Shown: piece by piece, positions 1-9,833 of the stretch
Layout: the number at the start of each line of letters is the position of its first letter
How positions within the stretch are numbered: position 1 is the first letter of the stretch
Assembly (NCBI GenBank): GCA_029783825.1
Contig: JAREIK010000781.1
Coordinates: 1,043,501 to 1,107,500 of the forward strand
Origin: Sapria himalayana
Taxonomy: Eukaryota > Streptophyta > Magnoliopsida > Malpighiales > Rafflesiaceae
DNA length: 64,000 nucleotides
Direction: 5' to 3'
Translations under genes and position numbers: made by a program
Notes under the pieces: generated by a model
Database searches by the model: none
What the model was told of the DNA's origin: nothing
The model's input: only the letters and a program-made list of their open reading frames with translations

Positions 1-192
1 CATGATCATTTAAAAAATATGATCAATCAACAAATGTAAAAACAATGCCATGAATATTTTAAAATCAAAACATTACTTCACATGGAAATATAAACTTGTA
101 ATTCTAAATTTGTGATTTTCTACTTTACTTTTTTTCTATCCTTCATCTCCTGCATGTGTTAATCATGATTAAGCTTCGATATTTCTAACTAG

Positions 193-759
193 TGATGTAT
201 TCAATAACTAGAGAGGTACTGTGCCCCATCGTTGGTTGTGGTGCATGGTTGCAATCCCTAGAGAACTTTGAAGATCATTACAAATCACGACACAGTGCCT
301 CTTGTTCTAAGTGTTTTAGGGTTTACCCATCAACTAGACTTCTTGGCATGCATATATCAGAGGCCCATGATTCTTTCTTTCAAGCCAAAGTTGCTCGTGG
401 ATATGCTATGGTATGTTTCATTAACTAAATTGTTGTGCTATCTTTTATTTTTTTATTCTTTTTTTTTTATTCTTTTTTATCAAAATTAAAAATAAGTTTG
501 GGCAGGAATTATATTCAAAAGCTAATTCAAAGGGAGAGGGAGCCCAAGTCACATATATGCTTCACAATAACTTAACTCATCGATGCAACTCGAATTAAAC
601 TTTTTAACACACGTCCTTAATGTATAGAATTGAATGCTTAGAGCATGAAGTTTATGTTACTAGACATTTTGTGGATGCTTTATAAAAATTTTGATATAAT
701 ATTAGAAATGAGCTCGGATAGAACTCAGTCTTAAAAATTAGGTCAATGTGAGAAAAAAC

Positions 760-793
<34 letters not shown>

Positions 794-1251
794 AATAATT
801 TAGTATCTCATTGATATGGGAAAATTTAACTTTCTAGAACAGATCTCATACTCATGATTAGGAGTGCTTATAAGATGAGACAACTAACGAGTTACTCGAA
901 CTCGACTCGATCAAAACTTGATTCATATGAGTTCGACTCGAGTGTGAGCTTGACTTGAAATACTAACAAGTCAAGTCGAGCAATTCGTAACTTGACTTGA
1001 AATGTTTATGAGAAACTTGAATATTTTTGTATATAAAATTTTAAATTTTTTTTTATTTTCTCTTTTTTAGGAGATGACATAAAATAATATATATTTATTT
1101 TTTTTATTGATAAAAAATCATATTTTTATTATTATTTTATTTAGTTATAAATATATATTTTTTTATAATAATTAATTTTTTTTTTAAAAAAAGATGTGAT
1201 AGAATATAATATTATTATATAAATTATATTAATAAGTCAGTATTATAAAAA

Positions 1252-1289
<38 letters not shown>

Positions 1290-4001
1290 CATCGATTCTC
1301 CTAAAGTTGATATATAATAATTAGGGGTGCTAATAAAATGAGGCAATTCGTGTATTACTCGGATTTTACTCGATCAAAACTCGGCTAAAATTTGATTCGA
1401 GTAAGCTTGACTCAAGCTCGAGCTCCACTCAAAATGTTAATGACTTAATTCGAGCTTAGTTGAACTTGAACTTGACTCGCTTCATTATCACACCTACTCA
1501 TTATTTGACATATAGAAGATGATATTTACAAGACTAGATAGTTATGTGTAACCTATAAAGTGTTTGATATGTTATTAAAATGAGTTCGAGCAAAATTAAT
1601 CCTAAAAAATGGCTCAAGGGGAGAAGAATCTCAAATTACATAAATACCCTTTAAAAATTCAATGACTTGTCGATGTGAGTCAAATTTAACTATTCAACAT
1701 GTCTCTCTCATGCCCATAATTGGGATGCCTGGAACATTAAGATTATGGGATTGGGCAAATGTTGGCCGACAAAGCCTTCAATACTATATGACTTAGGTTT
1801 TTATTGTGTTCATGGTATTAGTAAAGTCAAATATAGGCTCGGCCATAACTTGATGGCTCATCAATGTGGTAGCCTTGGGGAAGAGGAAAGTAAAACTACA
1901 TTCTCTCTTATACAAAGATGTCGTAAAATTTTATTTTTTGGATTGTAATTACTTTATTGTGTTTTATGCAAGCATATGTTAAATGTGCAACAACTCTCTA
2001 GTACAGCGCCTCGCTAGCTAATAAATATACCTGCTTGAAGAGATGTGCATTATTGATTTTGATTTTTTTTATATTTTTTTATTCTTGACAATTTTAACTA
2101 TATATTAAAATTTAAATAGTTTCATTATTTTTTGTTGAATAATTTTTTTTTTTATTTTACTGATCAAATTAAATTCTAAATTATTTTTTTATGAAATTAA
2201 TATGCATCGTAGATTGTATTTCACTTCACTCAGACATATGTACCTTGTACCTTGGCTATATAACTTTTTTTTTGCACCTTGGTGCATCTTCGTGTTCATT
2301 ATGAGTTTTAAAACTATTAAAATCAAATCACATTATAAATTTAGAGTAAAATGTATTATAATTTCTCTCTCCTATGCATGGTCAGTATTGCAAAAACATT
2401 ATGTTCTAGGTGCCCATCTATGGGTACTAGGAAGGTGTATTAAAATTGAGTAAAATATGTTCATATATGATCTCTCTCTCACTCTCTCTCTCTCTCACTA
2501 ACTCACTCTCTCTCTCTCTCTCACGTGCGCTCTCTCTCTCTATGTCACACACACACACACACACTCCCCCATTTCTCTCTCTCTATCTTTTTCTCTGTCT
2601 CTCTCTCTATCTCTTTCTCTGTCTCTCTCTATCTATTTCTTTCTATCTCTCTTGTCTTTCTATCTCTCTGTTTCTTTGTCTCTATATCTTATCGACTTTC
2701 TCTATCTTTCTGTTTCTGTCTCTCTGTGCATCTCTGTCTCTCAGCCTCTTTATCTTTCCATCTCTCAGCCTCCACATAACCGTGTAGGGGTCAGGCACGG
2801 CACGGAAGCACGATCGAGTCGGCTAAAAACGTGCCGGGCCAGCCCGACATGGCCTATTTGACACCTCTATATGGGTATTAGGAAGGTGTGTTAAAATTAA
2901 GTAAAATATGTTCATCTATGATCTCTGGCTCTCTATTTGCCTATATCTCTATCTCTTGTTGTCTCTCTTTGTCTCCCTCTCTCTTGCTGTCTCTCTCTTT
3001 TTGTCTCTCTCCATCACACACACACACACACTCTCTCTATCTCTATCACTCTCTCACTATCTTTCTCTCTTTGTCTCTCTTTTTCTCTCTCTATTTTTTC
3101 TGTCTCTCTCTATCTATTTCTCTCTATCTTTCTTGTCTCTCTATCTCTTTGTCTCTCTTATCTATTTCTCTCTATCTTTCTTGTCTCTCTATCTCTTTGT
3201 CTCTCATTCTCTCTCTCTATCTTTCTTTCTCTCCATCTCTGTCTCACATTCTCTCTCTCTCTCTATCTTTGTCTCATCATCACTGTCTTTCATTCTCTCT
3301 CTATCTTTATCTTTTTGTCTCTCTGTCATTCTGTTTCTTTGTCTCTCTGTCTCTGTCTTTCTGCTTCTCTATCTCTCTCTCTCCATGTCTGTCTTTTGTC
3401 TCTCTTTCTATGCCACTCTCTTTCTTTCTATCTCTCTCGATCTCCCATTCTATCTTTCCCCCTCTCTCTCTGCCTTTCTCTCTACCTCTCTTAGAATTAG
3501 CTTTTGAGGATGAGTTAGGCCCAAGTTTAATTTATGATAAAAGTCATGAATGTGTTCCATCCGAGTCTTGAATCAAATCAAAGAAAGGATGGTCATTTTG
3601 GTATAATAACCTTGCTTTTTATCTTCTCGATGCGCCAGTTTGAATGCCTAGTCGAGGGCTGTGGCATGAAATTCAAGAATCACAGAAGTCGGCACCAACA
3701 TTTGGTAGACAAACACAAATTCCCTGCTTCATTTTGTTTCTTCAACAAGCTTCACCCATCCAGGAAGGCAAGAATTAAGCAGCATAGAAAGTTATCTTTT
3801 CGAAAGAAAGAACCCACTAGGGTAGATGTGGTGGCAGAAAGCGAAGCTGTTGATTCCCTTATTTCCTCCATCTCCAAGTTAAGCACCACAACTTCTTCTC
3901 CCTCCTCCATCTGCTTTGGGCACCGCCATAGCAGAGGCCTCCTGTTTGCCCCTCCATCTCTGCCCCCAAATAAATCTCCTTATCAAATCTCCCTAAGGTA
4001 A
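193..4001 (+). CDS. ZNF511-like C2H2 zinc-finger protein (5' truncated by window; two exons seen)
   Basis: Two coding exons are visible: about 193-410 and 3639-4001, joined in phase 0 (donor ATG|GTATGT at 411, acceptor GCCAG| before 3639). Together they give three C2H2 fingers: C-x4-C...H-x4-H (starting CPIVGC), C-x2-C-x12-H-x4-H (starting CSKC) and C-x4-C-x12-H-x4-H (starting CLVEGC). The third is followed by a basic stretch and a short Ser/Thr-rich tail. The finger order and the FFQAKVARG and HLVDKHKFPASF segments match the plant ZNF511 family, whose molecular role is poorly known; a nuclear nucleic-acid-binding role is an inference. The left border is uncertain: an acceptor AG at 191-192 fits best, because an in-frame stop lies just before it, so the N-terminus is outside the window. 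The frame stops at TAA 3999-4001, but a donor-like GTAAAG at 3998 leaves a further exon possible. Confidence 0.83.
858..1500. repeat. Pair of related degenerate transposon ends
   Basis: Two segments, 858-1020 and 1321-1500, both begin TTAGG(A/G)GTGCT and run into a similar stretch with ACTCGAACTCGACTCGATC-type sequence in an AT-rich setting. The shared TAGGGGTG-like start suggests relics of a non-autonomous hAT family. No matched inverted end or target duplication was found, so the class is an inference. Confidence 0.4.
2466..2775. repeat. CT/CA microsatellite tract
   Basis: Imperfect (CT)n with (CA)n and CTAT/TTTCT variants, preceded by the first copy of the duplicated anchor (TATGGGTA(C/T)TAGGAAGGTG). 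All reading frames here are low-complexity. Confidence 0.9.
2785..2869. mobile_element. 85-bp relic of the TAGAGGTGTC hAT family
   Basis: The segment starts TAGGGGTCAGGCACGG and ends TTTGACACCTCTA. The right end matches the terminal inverted repeat of the two long hAT elements in this window, and the interior has the same CACGGCACGG-type GC-rich subterminal sequence. The left end has lost a few bases, and no target duplication is recognisable. Confidence 0.55.
2921..3494. repeat. CT-rich microsatellite tract
   Basis: Long degenerate (CT)n with a short (CA)n run near 3013, following the second copy of the duplicated anchor. It lies in the intron about 145 bp upstream of the last zinc-finger exon. 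Confidence 0.9.
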
Positions 4002-4043
4002 AGTCATGTATATATTATATGTGTGTGTGTGTGTGTGTGAAGA

Positions 4044-4286
4044 TAGAGGTAGCTATTGAGCATACCCAAGTGGCATGGTGGCTCACCCTTGACCAGCTAG
4101 GCTCATGGGTCATGAGTCGTGCAACTAGGACCCATGAAGTTGATTTAAATAATTTTTATTTTTTTTAATTTAAGATGGGCTGGCCCAGCCCGGCCTGCCA
4201 ATGATTGTGCTGTGCTTGGGCTTTTGCTGCTCAACTGGGCTGTTCCTTGGGCCATGCCCGGGCTGCCCGGCCTGTTTGACCCTCTA
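4044..4286. mobile_element. Non-autonomous hAT derivative (243 bp)
   Basis: Begins TAGAGGTAG and ends GTTTGACCCTCTA. It has GC-rich GGGC/GCCC subterminal sequence around an AT-rich core, as in the longer family members at 30248 and 47650. Flanking octamers TGTGAAGA and GGTGAATA agree at 6 of 8 positions, which fits a decayed 8-bp target duplication. Confidence 0.6.
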
Positions 4287-6237
4287 GGTGAATATGTGAA
4301 CAAATAATAAAAAGTCTAGAATTTCTCATTTGCTTAAATTTCATTAATCTCTATCTCTTATTTCTCATTGTTTCTAAAATCTCATTTATCATTATTTATA
4401 AAAAAAAATATTTATTTTAATGAGTGTTGTTTTGAGAAAAAAAAAATCATTTTTAAAAAATTAAGGAAATTTACATTTTTTGCCTCCAAAATAATAATAT
4501 TAATATTCTGTCAGCTCTTTGGCAAGTTTTTTCAAAAGAGAGATCCTTTAAAAGTAAAATATTTAAATTTGGAAGTTGTGTATATATGTATTTATTGAAA
4601 TTAGGAAACCATTATTAGTTTTTTTTTAAATTCTAATGTGTTAGTGGTGAGGTTTGCTTCTGATATTTTTGGGTCCCCAATTTAAAACGTTTTAAAAATC
4701 TTTTTTAAGAGGGTTTTAAAAATATAATTATTTTTGTTTGCCCCCCCCCCAAATTTAATTTTCCTAAAAAAATATTTAATTTTTTTAAAAAAAAATCTAG
4801 AAATTGAAAACGTATGTTAAAAAAATAATTAGCTTAAATTTGCCAAGTAGCATTGTCAGGTACCATGTTTTTTGGTGTGCCAAATATAAAAAATATATAT
4901 TATTGTGTGCAAATTTTTTTATCATTAAAAAAGTATATTAAATTTTAAAATAATTAAGTTTTAGAATGCTAAAATTAAATAACTTAATTTTATCCTCCTA
5001 AACTTATAAGCTTAAAAATTCATTTTTTTTTTTGAAAATGAAAATCATAATTTATTCAAAGTTTAATTTTATAATTCTTATAAAAACGCAAAGTAGCCAG
5101 ATGGGATTTGAACTTTTGTCCTCCACGTTATAATGGTTGTAATCAACTAATCGCCTAGTCACAAGTTTTCACATATGATTATATTTGTGTTTATAAATAT
5201 AAGTATTTTTAAACTGTTTTTGCAATCATGATTCCGAATTAGAAAAAATCATTTATAGGTTCGAAACAATTATTTTCAAATTTATTAAATCAGATTTTTT
5301 TTTTAATTTCAAAATATAAAATCAGGATGACTAATTTTAGTGTCCTGAAATTTAATTATTTTAAAATTTTATACAATTTTTTATTATGAAAAATTTAGCA
5401 TACCAAAACATTAAATCTCCTACATCATTAGAATTTTTTAATTAGAACTCACCATTGAATACTTACAACATTTACTCTCTCTCTCATACATCCTCTCTCA
5501 CATATACTATGTATATGTTTGCATATATATGTATATATAAATATTCTCTCTCTCATCATTAGAATTACATAGATATATGTATATATGTACATATTATATA
5601 CGCACACACACATTTATATATACACACACACATGTAAAAACATATATAAATAAATACGTATGCTCACACACATTAGTAACACTCACATCTACTTTAGCAT
5701 AAGTGATAAAAATTTCCAATATATTAACTGATACACACACACATATATATGTATATATATATATATGTGTGTGTACATATGTATATGTACATATGTATAT
5801 GTATATATGTACATAAATATATGTACATTTATACATGTATATATATATATATGTACATGTATATATGTACATAAATATATGTACATTTATACATGTATAT
5901 ATATATATATGTACATGTATATATGTACATTTATACATGTATATGTATATATGTATATGTATATAAACATATATATATATATATATGTATATATGTATAT
6001 GTATGTATATATGTACATATATATGTATATATGTATATGTATGTATATATGTACATATATATGTATATGTATATATGTAATATGTATATGTAAAAATGTA
6101 TATATATATATATCCTTCATTAGCATCTAAAAAAATATATGGTAATGAGAAATTGGAAAAAATATATCGGAGAGAAAAGATCCACAAGAATAAAACAGAC
6201 AATTGCTCAAGTCCAAACATCATCTCTCCATCTCTCT
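4287..6237. other. Intergenic stretch
   Basis: AT-rich, with no credible gene. It contains a tRNA-like fragment on the minus strand (about 5091-5165, with box-B-like GTTCAAATCC), CTCTC runs near 5475 and 5545, and a TATA/TATG tract leading into the 3' side of RNR2. Confidence 0.6.
5757..6112. repeat. TATA/TATG/TACA microsatellite
   Basis: A 350-bp alternation of ATAT, GTATAT and GTACAT units, lying just downstream of the RNR2 stop. Its Tyr/Ile/His/Met frames on both strands are repeat artefacts. Confidence 0.9.
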
Positions 6238-7230
6238 CTAAAAATCTTGATCCATCTTAAACACGTGTTGGGCGCCGTCACTCCCATTGAGACTGGACAT
6301 AACAATGGCCTTCTGGTAATCACCAACACGCTTATCAAAGAAATTAGTTTTGCCCTGCAACGAGATCAGGTCCATCCAATCAAATGGGTTGGACACGAGG
6401 AACGTCCTCTCGCAACCAAGAGCCACCAGCAACCTGTCGGCGACAAACTCGATGTACTGGCTCATCAGCTGCCTGTTCATCCCTACCAGCGCGCACGACA
6501 GCGCGTCGCACACAAACTCCCTCTCGATCTCCACTGCATCCCTCACGATCTCCCTCACCCGCTCCTCTCGCAGCTTCTTCTCCAGCATCTCGTACAGCAG
6601 ACACGCAAAATCACAGTGCAGTCCTTCGTCACGAGAAATCAGCTCGTTGGAGAAGGTCAGCCCCGGCATCAGCCCTCGCTTCTTCAGCCAGAATATGGCG
6701 CAGAAGCTCCCGGAGAAGAAAATACCTTCGACGCAAGAGAAAGCCACCAACCTCTCCGCGAAGCACTCCGACCCGTCGATCCACCTCAGCGCCCACTCCG
6801 CCTTCTTCTTCACGCACGGGATCGTCTCCATCGCTCGGAACAGCCGCCTCTTCTCCCCGGAGTCCTTGATGTAGGTCTCCAGCAGCAGGCTGTACATCTC
6901 CGAGTGGATGTTCTCGATCGCGATCTGGAATCCGTAGAACGCGCGCGCCTCGGCCACCTGGACTTCCTTCATGAACCGCGCGGCTAGGTTCTCGACCACG
7001 ATCCCATCCGATGCCGCGAAGAAGGCCAGCACGTGCGTTATGAAGTGCTTTTCCTCTGCCGTCAAGCCTTCCCAGCCCTGGAGATCATAAGAGAGGTCCA
7101 CCTCCTCTGCCGTCCAGAACGAGGCTTCCGCTTTCTTGTACATCTCCCATATTTGTGGATGCTGGATCGGGAACATGCAGAACCGGCCTAGATCCTGCGA
7201 GAGCAGAGGCTCTTCCTGCGCCTCCGCCAT
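6238..7230 (-). CDS. RNR2: Ribonucleoside-diphosphate reductase small chain (R2)
   Basis: Intron-less, 330 residues, close to the usual length of plant R2 proteins such as Arabidopsis TSO2. R2 carries the di-iron centre and tyrosyl radical that drive NDP-to-dNDP reduction by the R1-R2 complex in the cytosol and nucleus. Visible di-iron ligands are D45 (AEEVDLS), E106 and H109 (ENIHSE), E168 (VEGIFF), E202 and H205 (DEGLH); the radical tyrosine is Y113. All are present, so the gene looks functional. The R1-binding C-terminus is FKMDQDF, where many plant R2s have FSLDEDF-like ends. I chose the ATG at 7228-7230 because the frame upstream has only a TTG and the family begins about here. TOM20 ends 397 bp upstream on the same strand. 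Confidence 0.96.
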   Translation of the reverse strand: MAEAQEEPLLSQDLGRFCMFPIQHPQIWEMYKKAEASFWTAEEVDLSYDLQGWEGLTAEEKHFITHVLAFFAASDGIVVENLAARFMKEVQVAEARAFYGFQIAIENIHSEMYSLLLETYIKDSGEKRRLFRAMETIPCVKKKAEWALRWIDGSECFAERLVAFSCVEGIFFSGSFCAIFWLKKRGLMPGLTFSNELISRDEGLHCDFACLLYEMLEKKLREERVREIVRDAVEIEREFVCDALSCALVGMNRQLMSQYIEFVADRLLVALGCERTFLVSNPFDWMDLISLQGKTNFFDKRVGDYQKAIVMSSLNGSDGAQHVFKMDQDF

Positions 7231-7622
7231 TTTCGACCTCAAATTTAGGGTTTCCGACAGGACCCATTTTATACTAGCAACGAATGAGCGAACGAACTAA
7301 ATAACTACTCACGTGAAAAATGGCGCGCGGCCTTTGAATTTAAAAAAATAAAACAAAATTATTATTTCTCCCCGAAATAAACACTGAAATAATAAGATGC
7401 TTTTCATCACGTGAGTATGTATTTTATTACTTTTTTAAATAATTTCAACTATTTTAAAGGAAAATAATAGGAAAAATAAAGCAAAAAAAAAAAAAAAAGG
7501 AATTAAAAAAAGCAAAGATAATAGTAGAACATGGCAAAACCTAGAAATAAATATTTATTCTTTTGGAAAGAAAAATACGCAGAAAGAAGCAAATAATTCA
7601 ACAAAAAAAATTAATTGCCTAG
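7231..7622 (-). promoter_or_regulatory. RNR2 upstream region / TOM20 3' flank
   Basis: This interval must hold both the TOM20 3' UTR and the RNR2 promoter. Just before the RNR2 start, on the minus strand, is a telo-box AAACCCTAA (plus-strand TAGGGTTT at 7246-7253), an element known from plant S-phase and translation genes. Further upstream are GGCGCGC (7322-7328), which resembles an E2F core but is not an exact consensus, and two CACGTG G-box cores (7310-7315, 7408-7413). S-phase control is the family expectation; here it rests only on these short motifs. Confidence 0.45.
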
Positions 7623-9802
7623 CTAACGTGGAGGAGGGGGCGGTGGTGGTGGAGGCAAATGAGATTTTAGAAATCCAACCCAAGCAACAATGCCAACAGC
7701 AAGAATTATCCATCCACAAATTTCATACTTCAGATCACTTTTCTTCTTCTGCGAGCCCTTTAAATCACAGCAACAACATGAACAAGAAAAACATGAACAT
7801 CAATACCAACAAGAATACGAGCAAGAACAACAAGAACGTGAGCAATAACAACAAGAACATGAGCAATAGCAGCAACAAGAACATAAACAAGAACAACAAA
7901 AATATGAACACAAACAAGAACAAGAACAACAAGAACACGAACAAGAACAAGAACACCAAGAATATGAACAAGAACAAGAACACCAAGAATATGAACAAGA
8001 ATATAAACAAGAACAAGAACATGAACAAGAACATGAACATGAACAAAAACATGAACAAGAACATGAACAAGAACATGAACAAGAACATGAACAAGAACAT
8101 GAACAAGAACATGAACAAGAACATGAACAAGAACATGAACAAGAACATGAACAAGAACATGAACAAGAACATGAACAAGAACATGAACAAGAACATGAAC
8201 ATGAACAAGAACATGAACAAGAACATGAACAAGAACATGAACATGAACAAGAACATGAACAAGAACATGAACAAGAACATGAACAAGAACATGAACAAGA
8301 ACATGAACAAGAACATGAACAAGAACATGAACAAGAACATGAACAAGAACATGAACAAGAACATGAACAAGAACATGAACAAGAACAAGAACATGAACAA
8401 GAACATGAACATGAACAAGAACATGAACATGAACAAGAACATGAACAATAACAAGAACAAGAACATGAACATGAACATGAACATGAACATGAACATGAAC
8501 AAGAACATGAACAAGAACAAGAACAAGAACAATAACAAGAACATGAACATGAACATGAACATGAACATGAACAAGAACATGAACAACATGAACACTGATG
8601 AAAACAAGAACAAGAAGAACGAAGAGAAAATGAACAACAACAAGAACATGAAAAACACAATAAAAAAATTGGGACAAAAGATTTTTAGAAGTTTTTGTTT
8701 TTGATTAATAAGAACCCGTAAAAAAAACTATAATTATGTTTGTGTCATCTACCTAGCATTTTAGACTTAATGAGATGCTTATTATATGCTTTCTTTTTTA
8801 ATCTCCCTCTTGCCGCCTCAAGCCCAGCCCACATGATCTCTCAGCTTATAATATGAGCCTCAAGGCCCCAGGATCAGAACAAAGAAGACTCCCATCCCAA
8901 CAGCATGATAGAGCAAACTGATACCCCAAGGATCGAACTCATGATCCCAAGATAAGAGCATCAAACCTCCCTACCAATCGAACTATCATGCTATTGGTTG
9001 AAAATTAGGCGTTTAATTTTAGTTTGTTAAATTTTGGTCATTAGTATGAATTATTGGAATTTTAATGTTTGGGTCCTAATAAATAATAATAATAATAATA
9101 TAAAAGATCCAAAATAAAAAAAAAATCAAATAAATTGCATGGGGGGGAAAAATAGCACAATAAGAGAGAGGACCTTAGGTGTGAAATAGGAAGAAGGTCC
9201 AGCAGCATCACGTTCAAACTCTGACAATTGGGCGCCATGCTTGTAAATCTCCATGTGGAACTGTGGGGCCTAATACAAGAACAGGCATTACTAGAGTACA
9301 GCAAACCATCTCAACACATGCATATTACCACAGGGGCTACAGCCTACAGCTCTGACCACAGGGGCGGTGATAGCCCTGATCCCCACCCAAGGGGTCCCAG
9401 TGACTGGTCAAGAGGCCCCAATCTGGCCCGAGGAAACAACGGGTTCAACAAAACCAGTGCCACTTGCTCAAATCAATATAAATTGACTCCATTGCTACCC
9501 TGTTCATCCAAGACAATGATGATAAAAATTGCAGGAGACAATTATACATTAATTATCATCATCAAAACATGAATATACATATTGTTCACGGTTAAGTTTT
9601 GAGGGATAGGAGAGAGAGAGAGAGAGAGAGAGAAGAGATTGGAGAGTGGGAGAGAGAAAGAGGGAGAGGGGAGAAGGAGAGAGAGAGAGAGATAAAAAGA
9701 GAGGGGAGAGAGTAGAGAAAAGGAGGGGGAGAAGAGAGAAAGAGGGGAGGAGAGAGGGAAAGAAGAGAGATGGGGGAGAAGGGAGCAAGAGGGAGAGAGA
9801 GG

Positions 9803-9833
<31 letters not shown>

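Larger units (their letters stand above)
411..3638 (+). other. Intron of the ZNF511-like gene
   Basis: The 3.2 kb intron holds no coding sequence that I recognise. It contains two AT dinucleotide runs (762-790, 1255-1287), a pair of related GC-richer segments (858-1020, 1321-1500), a duplicated 60-bp anchor (about 2405-2470 and 2860-2925), an 85-bp hAT-end relic (2785-2869) and long CT/CA microsatellites. Frames of Leu/Ser/Phe repeats here are translated microsatellites. Confidence 0.75.
7749..9173 (-). other. TOM20 intron 5
   Basis: A 1.4 kb intron with a large 12-mer satellite (about 7781-8590) and a tRNA-derived SINE (about 8805-9003). The long Asn/Lys/Met frame on the plus strand, 7628-8704, begins antisense to the TOM20 last exon and then translates the satellite; it is not a gene. 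Confidence 0.85.

Noticed and set aside
2446..3571. Leu/Ser-rich frames in three phases
   Set aside because: Translations of CT microsatellites in the zinc-finger gene intron.
5594..6223. Tyr/Ile/His frames on both strands
   Set aside because: Translations of the TATA/TATG microsatellite.
6139..6987. 282-codon plus-strand frame over RNR2
   Set aside because: It is the antisense of the RNR2 coding region; the minus-strand frame carries all catalytic residues.
7231..7242. RNR2 start four codons upstream
   Set aside because: The codon there is TTG; the ATG at 7228-7230 fits the family start.
7781..8590. CRISPR-like array
   Set aside because: There are no unique spacers; it is a plain tandem satellite in a plant intron. 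The same holds for the 83-bp and 52-bp arrays.
7628..8704. 358-codon Asn/Lys/Met frame on the plus strand and its Val/His, Phe/Met and Cys/Ser counterparts on the minus strand
   Set aside because: The first 40 codons are antisense to the TOM20 last exon and the rest translates a 12-mer satellite; no start context, domain or splice evidence.
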